Assembly: GCA_947044365.1 (NCBI GenBank)
Contig: OX345636.1
Location: 25,843,466-25,907,465, forward strand
DNA length: 64,000 nt
Source: Petrosia ficiformis
Lineage: Eukaryota > Porifera > Demospongiae > Haplosclerida > Petrosiidae
Direction: 5' to 3'
The notes under the pieces are model-generated. The model was not told the origin of the DNA, searched no databases, and saw nothing but the letters and a program-made list of their open reading frames with translations. The position numbers and the translations under genes are program-made. Of the stretch, positions 10,124-22,319 are shown piece after piece; position 1 is the first letter of the stretch; every line of letters starts with the position of its first letter.

Positions 10124-11215
10124 GTAAGTACACACATAAATACATACATACATAAATCTGGCTAAACTCTACTTACTCTTTCTCTTCCCCTCTACTTGCT
10201 CCTTCTCTTCCCCTTCTTCCTTTTCCTCTACTTCTTCTTCCTTTCCCTCTTTCACTTCTTTCATTATTTTTCCTCAATCGATCCATTACTTCCTTATCTT
10301 CCCTCTTCTCATTTGTAGCAGTCACTCACCAAAGATTCATTCAACCAGTCAAACTAACAGTATGGAATCAGTGACAGGAGTCACAGACTGGAAGTTCCTC
10401 AAGCCTGATACAGTGTCATACCCATTACATGCAAGCTCAGATCAGCATATGAGGGATGTTCAGGAGAGAGTGAAACCAAAAAATCCAACATTGTGATGGA
10501 GAACTGGCAGTGTATCAGGTATTTGGATATGATTCTTAATTCTGGTTGTACACATGTACATGTACATTTAATGTAATGTAATGTTTCCACACCTCTGTGT
10601 ATAGTACTTGTTCTAATTGTGAAGCTTTATGTAGACAATTTTAAATAGGAAATGTGAAATTCTTCATTTGAAATGTAATGTTGAAGTATCATGTGTAAAT
10701 GTGTTTTATTAAGTATGTAACTGTTCATATAGCAGATGACCTCCAGTAACACTTCTTAAGAAGTTTGCACCTCAGGAGTATCTCAGTGCAAATACATATC
10801 ACAGTGTTTGCTAATGCCAGCCCATACACATGTACCTATTTTCAGCATCATTCTGTAACAATCTATTGTGTATTGGGGATACACTGTGCTGATGAGACCC
10901 AATAGGTCGAAACAATCTGATCAGTACACATGTATATTCAGATTGTCCACAGTTGCCTTTAATTGTTAATTAAATTCCACTACACACAACATAGACATGT
11001 GTCATTGTGATTCTGCAATATAGGAAACAAATGTTATACACCACCAACAGATGCACCTGATTGCATAGATGATACTACTACAAATATCATTTCAATACTA
11101 ATTACCTTGGTATAAGGAAACATCACTAATTTCATGATCGCAGCTGACTTTCGAATGTTGTGTGCATAAGTTCAATATACATTTTTCAATCAAGTTGTGA
11201 ATATGGAGTTGAACC
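10124..11215. other. Gene-poor stretch after Calx-beta exons
   Basis: A polypyrimidine tract fills 10170-10318. Short frames at 10320-10500 and 11030-11110 (PPTDAPDCIDDTTTN) could be further exons, but I cannot tie them to a domain. No transposon ends were found. Confidence 0.35.
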
Positions 11216-11218
11216 AGT

Positions 11219-11737
11219 AGTTATGTACGTGAGTATATATATGTACACATATATGTAGTTATGTACGTGAGCATATACATGTACACATACATGTAGTTAT
11301 GTACGTGAGTATATACATGTACACATACATGTAGTTATGTATGTGAGTATATACATGTACACATACATGTAGTTATGTATGTGAGTATATACATGTACAC
11401 ATAGATGTAGTTATGTATGTGAGTATATACATGTACACATACATGTAGTTATGTACGTGAGTATATATGCATGTACACATGCATGTAGTTACGTGTACAC
11501 ATACATGTAGTTATGTACGTGAGTATATACATGTACACATACATGTAGTTATGTATGTGAGTATATACATGTACACATACATGTAGTTATGTATGTGAGT
11601 ATATACATGTACACATACATGTAGTTATGTACGTGAGTATATATGCATGTACACATGCATGTAGTTACGTGTACACATACATGTAGTTATGTGCGTGAGT
11701 ATATACATGTACACATACATGTAGTTATGTACGTGAG
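11219..11737 (+). repeat. 38-bp minisatellite array (TAGTTATGTACGTGAG unit)
   Basis: About thirteen copies of a 38-bp unit containing TTATGTACGTGAGTATATAC and ATGTACACATACATGTAG are arranged head to tail. Two slightly longer variants carry TATATGCATG and TTACGTG. Most units hold the self-complementary ACATGTACACATACATGT region. Confidence 0.9.
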
Positions 11738-11984
11738 TATAACAGAATAAAAATGTAGTCCATTTATACTCACATATGTAACAATAAACAAAAGCAACAC
11801 ACATATGACAATGGACAAAACAACACATTAGCAATAAATCCAGATAACATTACAACTCAAAGTACAGTACTGTAATAAACACATGAAAGCAGGTGTACAC
11901 AAAGTAAAGTGCAACTATGCAAACTAATTCAGTCCTAGCTTACATATGTCCATTACACATGTATATACACATTTACATGTATTA

Positions 11985-12112
11985 AAAACTACATGTATGT
12001 GTACATGTATATACTCACATACATAACTACATGTATGTGTACATGTATATACTCACATACATAACTACATGTATGTGTACATGCATATATACTCACGTAT
12101 GTGTACATGTAT
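11985..12112 (-). repeat. Inverted copy of the 38-bp minisatellite
   Basis: About three units, reading TGTACATGTATATACTCACA and ACATAACTACATGTATGTG, are the reverse complement of the array at 11219-11737. About 250 bp of non-repetitive DNA separates the two arrays. Together they could fold into a large stem. Confidence 0.85.
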
Positions 12113-12134
12113 ATACACATTTAGATGTAATTAC

Positions 12135-12427
12135 TAGGGCTGGGAATCGGCTGAGATTCTGAAATTGATTATCACTAACTTCAAGTCAATTGATTATCGA
12201 TTAAAATCAGTGGAAGTAATTAGGCCAATTAAGTCAATTAATACAGGAAACTCCTCTTATTTGATGATCAAAAAGGCTTCCTATCACTTCCATAATTATT
12301 GTACATTATTTGCCTTCACATTCTTGAAAAGTATGGCTTTTGGCATAATCAATATCACAGAATTATAATTGATAATCAGAAGAATTTTCAATATTGATTG
12401 ATTAATCGATTAGTCGTCCCAGCCCTA
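12135..12427. mobile_element. hAT-type MITE, 293 bp
   Basis: The ends are TAGGGCTGGGA and its inverse. Exact 8-bp repeats, GTAATTAC, lie at 12127-12134 and 12428-12435. Subterminal runs rich in ATTGATTATCGATT are found on both sides. There is no coding capacity. A related but truncated left end (TAGGGCTGAGACAATTTCGA) lies at about 38562. Confidence 0.85.
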
Positions 12428-12435
12428 GTAATTAC

Positions 12436-13560
12436 CATACTGAAATACATGATGCACTGTCAAATGTGATTTATTGACGATTTGGTAAACTACCATTGTT
12501 GTTGGAGCTGCTTCATTAGTAGAGGTGAGCAAAGTGTGTAGGGTTGAGATAATTAATTAAGCTAGCATAATTTTGGGAATAATACAAGGCTAAAAAAGCA
12601 AGCATAATTCGAGCATAATAGCAAGCAAAACGCAAGAAACCCCACCTTCAATTTTTACAACACGTCACGTGATGATGGCTGAGGAGATTCAGCAGATTGT
12701 TGAGGAGGAAAACTCAAGAACTCCTTTGACCCACAGCAAGACTTATCACTACAAGACTATATTGAATGTTCTCTAATGTTACAAAACAATAACCAGTAAT
12801 TTTTTTTGTATTTGATGAAAACTTTGTAGCATAAATTTGGGAATAATAGCATAAAATTTATGAGAATAATAATAATGAGTATGAGAATTAGAAGTGGCAT
12901 AATTATCTCAAGCCTAAAAGTGTGCACTGTGCAATAAGCCAATAACTCACGCAAAAGTGTGCAATAAGTGTTCAATCATGTGACGCATTATCTGCACTCT
13001 GATTGGCCACAGGTCACATAACTTTCATTTCCGGTAGTATATACGGACGCTGTCACCCTCAGAGGCTCAGAGTAGTCGGTCCAGTCACTGTGTTTGAATT
13101 CGAAGTTGTTGCTACTATATAGTACTTACCTCAAGTTACCTGCAGGTGTGTTTGTGCAGCTGTTTTATGTAGTTGTTTGTATATATTATTTTATTTTTCT
13201 AGGATTGTGTGGTTTGCATTTTGGCTACTCCAATAGTGATTGTGAGTTATGATAGACGGGCAATGTAGTGTACGTTTCATATTGGTTTGTCTCTTTATCG
13301 GTATAGTATCGCTTGCCTTCATCACCTTAGCTGTGTGTGTGTTAGAAATAAATTAGAAAATTTTGGTTGGCAGGGGACTTGTCCATCCTTACAGAGAACA
13401 GAGCAGACATCTCTTGTGTAACTTGCAGCTTAATTTTGTGAAAATGAATGTCGCCCAACTTATGTTTTTCAAGCAATATATTTATCTTGTGTAGTTAGGA
13501 ACTTTCTGACTGCATAGGCAGGCTTATATGTGTGTGTGTGTGTGATAATAAGGTCAATGT
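12436..13560. other. No recognisable gene
   Basis: The sequence is AT-rich with short unassigned frames. A GC-richer, CTCAGAGGCTCAGAG-containing stretch at about 13040-13150 could be a promoter or 5' leader, but nothing downstream confirms this. Confidence 0.35.
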
Positions 13561-14263
13561 ATGGTTGGATGCACCAGAGGTGGCTTAGTACACTTGGGTT
13601 GATACCAACCAAAACAAAGAGTGCTGTCTATTGCTCACAACACAGAAGCTGACTTTTCCCCACAGAGAAGTATATTTCTCTCCCGAGGCTAGCATGAGTA
13701 TTGGGCTTCTTAAGTTTAAAGCTTTTTTCAACAGCTTTAGGGGCTGTAGGACAACCTTCAGTGCTGTCACATGGGCAGGTTTATCTCCCTTGAAAACTCT
13801 ACCTACCATGTGCTTATACACATGTGCTCTCCTAATTAACCTTAGGTGGGTGTTTTTAATTAATAATTAAAATTATTGCAAGGCTATTACTATTACAGAT
13901 GCTGTTGTGTGTGTGTGCTCATTGTTACCGGAGAAAGCGGTTACAGAGGTAGCCTTAATGTACTTGTCCACTCTCCAGCCAACCAACAAACACTGTAGAC
14001 AGACTTGTCTCTGTCTACTGGACGATGGATCTGCTCTAAGAGTATCAAACCACCGGTTCTTACCTCCAACACCCCACCAGTGGTTGAACTTTATTAAACC
14101 AAAATACTAAATTAATATGCTCTTCAGTTTGTAAACATTGGTTTAGCAGCTAAGATTGGGATTCTGGTTACCTAATTGACTATCATTGGTCAGTAACATA
14201 GCTATATCCCTTCCCTCATATAATTCCAAGGTACATGTATATATTCACATATGCTTTGATACT
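13561..14263. repeat. Diverged unit of the ~0.8-kb tandem repeat, left of MULE A
   Basis: The stretch 13785-13915 (CCTTGAAAACTCTACCTACC through TTAATTAATAATTAAAATTA to TGTTGTGTGTG) matches the units at 22818, 23610 and 24483. The last bases, TTCACATATGCTTTGATACT, match the unit junctions at 23367 and 24238. MULE A therefore landed inside this repeat family. The middle (13920-14240) differs from the right-hand units. Confidence 0.7.
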
Positions 14264-14510
14264 GGGTGTCTCCATTCACTGGACTGGACTACTGGACTGG
14301 ACTACTGGACTGGATTACTGGACTTTAAATACGAGGGCGTTGTAATAAACACGCCTACTAATTTATATATAATTAATTTATAAATTATTTTTAATGTGTA
14401 AATAAAATGGGTTCATAAGCAGAACTCTCGAAATGTACACGACCGACTTGTTTTGCTGGGAAAAAAAGTTGTTAATGATAAAAATATCATGCCTTGTTAA
14501 ATGCAGGAAA
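14264..14510 (+). repeat. Left terminal inverted repeat of MULE A
   Basis: This is inverted relative to 22320-22582. It contains CTGGACTGGACTACTGGACT tandem words, then ACGAGGGCGTTGTAATAAAC and GTACACGACCGACTTGTTTT, all found complementary at the right end. Small indels separate the arms. Confidence 0.85.
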
Positions 14511-14519
14511 GGAGCAAGG

Positions 14520-14572
14520 TAATCTCGCATAGCCAGACCTACGCAGAGGGTGGGTCTGCCTACGCGAGATTA
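14520..14572. mobile_element. 53-bp palindromic mini-element
   Basis: TAATCTCGCATAGCCAGACC pairs with GGTCTGCCTACGCGAGATTA with almost no loop. Its ends closely resemble those of the RecQ-bearing element at 58217 (TAGTCTCGCGTAGCCAGACC). The flanks GGAGCAAGG (14511-14519) and GGAACAAGC (14573-14581) agree at 7 of 9 positions, which suggests an old 9-bp target duplication. It looks like the two termini of that family joined with no interior. Confidence 0.6.
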
Positions 14573-17500
14573 GGAACAAGCCGAGTTTATATAATCGCCA
14601 TGGATATATACTTACGCAATTTAAATTAATGTGCTAGACTATAAGTTTTAATACTAGTTGAATAAGTAGCATAAACATAATCAGTAAGTTAACTATTGTT
14701 AAATTTGCAGTCCAAAAAAATCAAGCAAGTACTGCTTGTGTGTGTCATTTAGATTTTCTGCAACTTCATCAGGAACATTCAGATCAGATGGAAGAAAGGA
14801 AGGGTTTTGCATCAACACACACTCAGGTTTGCAATGAAAATATACATTTCCAAACCTTGACTGCGGTGTTGCACTATTTTGACTAGTGAATTCCCGCCAA
14901 TCTTGAGTTTTAATACACAAATCATTTGGGGGCTTTAATGACTTGTTATATTTATTTTTACAACCAAAACAAGTGCTGATATTCCCCCCAATGATGTGCA
15001 GTGAATAGGAAAATGGGACAGTATAACATCCTGGAATAGGAGGTTGCAGTTGTTCATAAGAAGGTTGAATTTGGAAAGAGGACTGCGTAAACACATTGTT
15101 TCTCATTCCCCAATTATAATAACCATGACTGCTATAAAAATTATCTGGGGAAGAACAGAATTGGGGTGTAGTCGAGAACTGTGGTGGTGGCACAGTATGT
15201 ATATCTGACATTGGTGCTGAAGCGATATGATTAGTACTGGAAGTTTCAGGAATGTTCATTTCAATCCTTGTAGTGACAGCACGAGATGGTTTACGCACAC
15301 GTGGAGCAACTCCACCTTTACGACCTCGACCTTTTGGCAAGCCTGTTGTGACAAGACTGGTGATATTAGGAAATCTCTTCTTTTTCTTCTTAGCAGAAAT
15401 AAATTCCAAAAGTTTACCATTCAGTTCAGCTACAGCAATGGAATGAGAGCAGAGTCCCAATGACTTCCAGTTTGGACAACTTGAGTCACAGCTAAAATCA
15501 CTGCCCTTCCTTGGTGTTACCATGTGAGGTACCTTTTTACTATAACTGAGAACCATCCTTGCTTCTGGAGACTGTCCAGGAGCTGAAGCAATTGCTCCAT
15601 CTGTAGAAAGAAGAGTCCTAGCTTTAGCCCAGATTCCTTGAAGTATTGGTGAAGGAATATTTACTTGTGCTGCTGCATTCTCAACATCAACAGATAGGTC
15701 TGACATTGAGTACTTTGAAGGAATTGTTTCATAAGGGGTTGCTGCATTAGTCGCAGATTCTAGTTCTCCCATTCCATTTATATCTATAATGGTGACAGAC
15801 TGCAATTTTGAAAGATGATCCTTCCTTTGTTGCAGACTCATTCGGAACCATTTATTTTCAGGCACTTCAAGAAACTTGTACTGCTGCTGTAACTGGTACT
15901 TGCCCCTACCTATAACAGCACGTTCAAGTTCCCTTTGCTGTTCGTTCACTACTTCGCTTATTTTCTCAACAAAATTGGGGAGCTCACTTCTTCGGTAATC
16001 AAGTTTGTTCTTAAGAACAGCATTGATACTCTCACTTGCATTTGTAGTGAATGGCTCAGGTGGACAGCCTAAACCACACTCCTCTCGAATGGGCCGCAAC
16101 ATGTAATTACGAATTGCACTGGACTTGTTCACATTGAACCAATTGATGAAGCTGTCCAGTTTAGTAGTACTTGAAACTGGGTTGCCTTGCCATGACTCCA
16201 TTACAGCATCAAGTTTTCTCTGGAACTCGTCATCATCTTGAGTGTCAACTAGCCCTTCAATATATGTATCGTTGACTTTAGAACCAAATACATCATTCAT
16301 AATCTTCTGTTCTAAGTCAGTTGGAATAAAGAACTCCCGACACCTCTCCTTTATGTTCCGTCTAGCATGAATGAAACACAATAATCTTTCTGAAAAGGGA
16401 AAAGCATGTCCTAATGCTTGTGCTAGAGCCTGCTCTCCATCTGTACCAAATGCTCTGACTCTGGGGACATTCCAACCAATGTTGACGCAAAAAATAAATA
16501 GGCACTGAAGGTTTTCCTATAGTGGATTAATGTTGGACCAAGGAAGATTGGATGTTTTTTACTTCGCTTTGTCTCTAGTAGCAGATATCGATATGTCATT
16601 GGGGTAACGTCAAAATCACCAAGCGAAAATGTTGGATCAACTGTTAGAATGCTAATGTCTGCAGTTGAAGTACAAAAACGAACCATATCATTTATTTGAT
16701 AATCACTTGAGAGCACAATGGCTGGATCTGGAGCTGTTCTGATTGCACGTATAAACTGTGATGATGGATCTTCTGTATGGGCCTTTTGCATGATGAGAAA
16801 TAGATCATCTGCACCATTTCCACTGCCATGATTACATCTTCCTTTCATCTTCTCCCTTTTCCGAATATTTGTCACCTGTTTTTCACTTCTAGGAAGTTGC
16901 CCTGGAGCAACTGATGCTAGCATTCCTCCAACTTGTAATGAAACATGCTCTATTGTAGCTTTAGGACCATTCTTCAAGCACTGGTTCTCAATTAAGTTGC
17001 GTGTGCTTGGCCATGTAGGAAAAAATGGTTTTTTATCCTTTGCGTTTCCATGACTGGAAATAGTGGGTACAAAGCCTGATGGTAAGCGATATACAACTAG
17101 ACAACAGTGATGTGGATGATTTGCAGCATCTACAGTGAAGAATAACAAATATGTGAAAGATAGTCAGTACAGATAACTTTAATTTGTTTGACCGTACCTG
17201 AAAGGAAACAAATGAGTCTTTTGAAATCACTGTTTGAGGGGTGAGTACAATGCAAGCGACGTAAGTATACAACATTGCTTCCTGATGCACCCTTGCTACA
17301 CTTTTCTATCACTTTGTAGCCATCATCCTCAGTGTACACTTTAAATGTCTGTGGATGTGAGCCAGAGTATTTCCAAATCCCATAGCTGTCCTTTTTAATA
17401 TCCTCAAGGTTATGAAGACTACTAGTGTCTACAATGTATGCTGCGCTTTTAGTAACTAATGTTGGCTTTACGTAACAGATCTTATCTTTAGGAGGATCTA

Positions 17501-18453
17501 GAAGAATCTTGATTATTTCTTCAGCAGAATACTTATCTGGAGGATGTTCATAAATAGGCTGAGCAGAATCATCATCATCATCAAATTTCAATTTTTTCTT
17601 GGCACTACAATCAACACCTATAATAGTAATAAAAATGTGTCATGCATGCATGGTGCTGTGTGTGAATTGTCGTCTATACCTAAAATAGGATGTTAATACC
17701 CAAAAGCATAATTTTTGGGTGTTTGTAAAACCTGGACTCTGGACTCTGGACTGGACTGGACTGGGCTGGACTGGACTGGAAAGTTTATAATAACTGTCAA
17801 TTAATTAACTGAAACCACGTGAATTGGCGTGTAAGTGCCACGATGGTGGATGGTGAAGTAATAGTTATATCCGATGAAGAAGATCTGGTGTTTGTACTAA
17901 CCCCAATGAAGCGCCCAGCGTCACCGCAGTCAGATGATGAGTGTGTACCAGATGAATTGGGCCTGTGTTTTGAACCGTTGCCAGAAAGTATGTCGTGTAG
18001 AAAAAAGTGAGTGTCTCATAAGTGTTTATGGTGCTATGCATATATGTTTGGGTGTTGTATAGGTTGAAATTCGATGATTACGACAAATACTATGGAGAAG
18101 ACAGAGAGCTTCCTATCTTTTCACGGGTGCAAACGGGTTATATGGCTGAATATTTGATTAAATTGTTAATGGGTGAGAGTGAAAGACCGTCATCTAAAAT
18201 TTGTAAACTGCAGCCTATTGGTGTATCGGAGAATGCAACATTTATCATAGATCTAGAACATGTCAAGTTTGGGGACTTGAAAAGTGATGACATGGGATCA
18301 TGGATAACTACCGGAACAAAGTCTACATTGTTTAAGTTTGTTGGTAACCAAGTTATCTTTACATCAAAAACACAGTCGCAGTTTGTGATGAAACGTCGAT
18401 ATTATATTCATGCAACTTATGGAAAGTACGAATGATAGCTGACATAGCAGGTA

Positions 18454-18456
<3 letters not shown>

Positions 18457-18488
<32 letters not shown>
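18457..18488. repeat. (TA)n microsatellite in MULE B intron
   Basis: An uninterrupted run of TA dinucleotides lies just after the exon 2 donor. Confidence 0.9.
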
Positions 18489-18491
<3 letters not shown>

Positions 18492-18573
18492 CCTGGGTTC
18501 AGTAAACCCCTCTAAGAGGTGTGACCATTTTGTATAATGTGGAATTAAACTACACAAAATTGTTTGTTTTGTA

Positions 18574-18789
18574 GGGGAAGGAGAAAAAAAGGAAACAGCG
18601 GAAACAGCGTTGTGGTTCATTTAGGGTAGTAGAGTTAGGGTTTCCTTGTGGTTAGGGTTCAATCAGTATCAAGACCAAGATCACTTTGATACTGATTGAA
18701 CCCTAACCACAAGGGAACCCTAACCCTACCCTAAATGAACCACATCGCTGCTTTCGTTGTTCCTGCTGTTTCCGCTTTTTCTCCTTCTC
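18574..18789. mobile_element. Foldback MITE with 9-bp duplication in MULE B intron
   Basis: Two ~95-bp arms (18574-18671 and 18685-18789) pair: GAAGGAGAAAAA with TTTTTCTCCTTC, and GTGGTTAGGGTTCAATCAGT with its inverse. Flanks TGTTTTGTA (18565-18573) and TGTTTTGCA (18790-18798) differ at one position, which fits a 9-bp duplication and a Mutator-like origin. The arms include CCCTAACCCTACCCTAA, which resembles degenerate telomeric repeat. Confidence 0.7.
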
Positions 18790-21700
18790 TGTTTTGCAAT
18801 GCATCATGGATGCTTATAAAAATAATGTATGATGTTTACTTTCTTTAAAATTTAGATGTGAATGCAGTTCGGAACCAATATTGTGTTTTGCAGTACTACT
18901 TTGATGGTCCCATAGTTGATGTCATGTGTAAACCCCATGGGTTATCGAAACGTTCAGAACCATACTATCGGACCCCCAAATCATCTTTAGATAAGATGAA
19001 GAAAATTGCTAGTGTGTCTACTGCTAAAACAGCTTCAAGTAAACTTCTTAAAGAACAAGGGGGTGAAATAGAGTCAGTCAGACCAACCACACTTCCTCGT
19101 AACAGGCAGCAAATAAGTAATCTCCGCCGTCAAGTAACAGATAGTGATGTCCTGTACACAATTCTGCTTGAGTGTAAATTGGCTCAAGGCACTGTTGACT
19201 CATTTATTAGAGATGTTAAGGCTGCACCCAATCCTCAGAGTGTTATGTTTTTTGATTGGCAAATAAATGAAATGTCGAAGTTTCTCACCAATAACACTAA
19301 ATTTTGAGTGCTTAATGTAGACACCACATTCAATCTCGGCAAATTTTACGTTACCACAACATCGTACCCACACTTGCTTCTAGAGAACATCCGTACGGGA
19401 AAGCACCCAGATATTATTGGTCCAGTTTTAGTTCACCAAAAGTTGAATTTCAGCTCTTTTAATTATTTTGCCAACACACTAGTAAGTCATGAGCGTAACT
19501 TGAAAAACATTATGGTATTTGGGACAGATGGAGACAGTGGCTTAATAGAAGCACTAGGGCATAACTTTCCTAAGGCGATTCAATTACGTTGTTTCATTCA
19601 TTTAAGAAAAAACATACAAGAGAAACTTAGAGATTTTGGGATTCCATCTGACATTAGTACTGAATTCTTAGCAGATATCTTTGGACGGCAAATCAGTAAT
19701 ACAAAGGAGGAAGGTTTAGTTGATTGTGCGAGTGAAGAGGAATTTGATGCCAGAGTAACAACAATGGAACAGAAATGGAATTCAAGAGAGAAACCCTTTC
19801 AAACCGAGTCTGGTCCAAGATTTTATACCTATTTTTCTCAATATGTTGCAGCAGTGGTTAAATATAGCATGTGTAGGTATGTTCGTGAAGCAGCTGGGTT
19901 AGGTTGTCCTCCACATATATTCACAACTAACTCAGTTGAGTCTGTTAATTCACTGATAAAGAAAAAGGTTGACTTCAAGGAGTCAGAGTGGCCTTCTTTC
20001 AATAGTCAATTACGGGAACTCATCAACGATCAAAGACAGGAAGTCATACGTGCACTCTCAAGTCGTGGGGAATATCGCTTAGCTCCTCCATTTCGTCATT
20101 TATGTGTTGGTTTACACGAGTGGACGAAAATGCGCCCTGAACAAAGGAAGACAGTAATACATGCCTTCGATAATACGAAAATAAATCATATAACATCATG
20201 CAATACTGATGTTACTTATTTGGATGCCAGCATGGAACCTATGACATCGAATAGCTCAAGCCTTTCAATTTCCGCAGATGACAGTGGAATAACAACAATA
20301 CCCATAGTCCTGTTGCAATCAATGTGGAAGAAAGCTGACAAGCTTTTTGCTGATCCTAAAGCTATTACTATAGCTCCAGGTAATAATGAGAAATCTAGAA
20401 TGGTCCTCTCTTATACTTCTGAAATTCCTCATTTGGTTCAGCACAAAGGAGGTGGTAGATTTGTATGTGACAGTAACTGTTTACAATGGAAGAGTTCTTT
20501 TATATGCAGTCACACATTAGCTTGTGCACAGAAAGTTGGTGATTTACAAGAATTTTTATCATGGTTTATTTCATCTCGTTCTGTACCCAATATCACTACA
20601 GTTGCCATGGATGGCCTCAGTAGTGGGAGGGGAAAGAAAGGAGGGCGGCCTAAACGACAAAGAGGTAAAAAAATGCCTGATATTGAAACAACTTGTGTTC
20701 GTACAGCTTTGATAAGTACATCAACAACTACAGCAACAACTGTTAGTTCATCTATGCCTTGTAGCAGCAATTACCTGCAGACAGTAGTAGGCAATAACAT
20801 TCTAGGCAGTACTAATTCTGTATACCTACCTTACTCTCCACTTTTATATTCGTCTCCTTGTACCACTTATGCTCCAGACTTGTATGCTCCTCAATGTACT
20901 CCGTATTCTACTCCTTTTGCAAGTCCATTCACTAGTTCTTACAGTCAAGCTCATGTTTCTCATAGCACTAACCCAAATACATTTTACCTTAAATTTATCC
21001 AGGGTAATATAAGAATGTGTCAGGGATGTAGGAACTCGCTCAGATCAGTTGATGGGAAAGTACCTCCTCCCCCATTTGATTTAACCATTGCTAGAGCCGA
21101 GAAGAGGCAGTTCAGAGATTCATCAGGTTGTCTTGTTACGCCTAAACGTGAAACAGTTTGTCATTATCATTGTTCTCTCAATTGTATCAGAAATGTAGAG
21201 CCCTCCTTTGATCCTAACAGCCTACATATCCCTGCTGACGTTAACGAAAAGTTGCTAACTTTACATATACATCACCTACAATCAACTTTTGGGATCCTCT
21301 AAACGCAACTATTGACAGTCAAAGTCTTTATGTATTCAATTTGATTTAAGAATAACTAATTCAATTTCATTTAAGAATAATAATTAATTATAATAATAAT
21401 AATAAAATAAAATTTGAAGTACAGAGTCCAGGTTTTACAAACACCCTAATTTTTTGGCTATGGTATCTTTAGAGTGGCTACTATCTTATCACTGACTGAC
21501 TGACATGTACAAATTATTTGCCTAGCATGTATGACTAGTACTAAAAATAAAGTTATTTTAGGCACTGTGTAGGACTGTAACAAAGCATTCATGACTTTAA
21601 CTATTCATGTGACCTTTCCTGCTCATGCATAACCTTAATGTATTCTCTTTATTCATTCTCTTTATTCATTTCATACATTTCTGTGTATGTAGTCATTATT

Positions 21701-22319
21701 GTATATAATGATATTGTATATAATTGTATATATATAATCTGTCCATGTCATGTCTCTTTGTACACTGTAACATGCTTGCATACTTCCATATGTATTATTG
21801 ATCATTTGCTCTCTTGATGCATTTGACAAACTTATAAAATCAACATAAACAACTCACTGTAATGTCCAGGTGTATCAGGTGTATCATTACTACTGAAAGG
21901 ACTGTCTACAATTTCTATTACATCTCTGCGGATATAACAATCAGATTTATAATTATATTAATGTGAAAGTCACTACAAAACTGTAAACTTACTTATATTT
22001 GGGTGCTTCCATGGACTTAAGAGGGGACTCTTTTATTTCTATTATCTCAGTTTCAGCAAAAAACGAATCTGGCGAAACATCAAAATCAATGTCAGAATTA
22101 TGTTCCGAGTCTGATAGCTCTATAGCAAATGATCTCTGAAAAGGTATTGCAATTATAAAATATTAGTAAGCAAAGCACAACACTAACCTCTGCCATCACG
22201 AACGAGAAGAACCAGAATAATCGATAATTAACTAGTGTCGCCAAGGTGAGTTATACATACGTTCAGCGCGAACACTTAAAAAAATGTGGGCGTTGCCCGC
22301 ATGTGAATGCCATACACTC

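Larger units (their letters stand above)
17843..21302 (+). pseudogene. MULE B transposase with SWIM zinc finger, three exons
   Basis: Exon 1 (17843-18006, MVDGEVIVISDEEDLVF) ends before GTGAGT. Exon 2 (18063-18450) starts KLKFDDYDKYYGED and ends before GTAACT. Exon 3 (18856-21302) starts after AAATTTAG. The protein is parallel to MULE A throughout: first D in LNVDTTFNLGKFYVTT, second in FGTDGDSGLIEALGHNF with CFIHLRKNI, E in TTNSVESVNSLIKKK. A SWIM finger (CDSNCLQWKSSFICSHT), a GRGKKGGRPKRQRGKK basic tail and a final Cys-rich segment (CQGCRNSL ... CHYHCSLNC) follow. Two lesions are seen: a one-base frameshift near 18418, since the frame that joins exon 3 differs from the upstream frame, and an in-frame TGA at 19305-19307 just before the first catalytic D. 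Otherwise the frame is open for 660 codons, so inactivation looks recent. Confidence 0.85.
17717..21446 (+). mobile_element. MULE transposon B, 3.7 kb, nested in MULE A intron
   Basis: The ends are GGGTGTTTGTAAAACCTGGA and its inverse, flanked by TAATTTTT (17709-17716) and TAATTTTTT (21447-21455): an 8-bp match, or 9 bp with one base lost. TGGACT tandem words follow the left end, as they do in MULE A. The element lies entirely within intron 3 of the MULE A transposase gene and points the opposite way. Confidence 0.85.
14699..22196 (-). pseudogene. MULE A transposase with SWIM zinc finger, five exons, one frameshift
   Basis: The exons, on the minus strand, are 22196-22188 (MAE), 22135-21993, 21925-21858, 17617-17198 and 17129-14699. 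All have GT-AG borders and matching phases. The small 5' exons are acidic (IELSDSEHNSDIDFD). The fourth exon starts KKKLKFDDDDD and is alignable by eye to MULE B. The last exon holds the MULE DDE core: first D in LTVDPTFSLGDFDVTP, second in FGTDGEQALAQALGH followed by CFIHARRNI, and E in TTNASESINAVLKNK. A SWIM finger (CDSSCPNWKSLGLCSHS) and a GRGRKGG basic patch come next. A second Cys-rich region (CFGCKNKYNK ... YFHCKPECV) is near the C-terminus. One frameshift near 16465, between FASTLVG and NVPRVRAFGTDGE, breaks the gene. The intron between exons 3 and 4 contains the whole of MULE B. Confidence 0.85.

Noticed and set aside
10850..10930. Possible tRNA-derived SINE (AATAGGTCGAAACAATCTG)
   Set aside because: No convincing A and B boxes or poly-A tail could be found.
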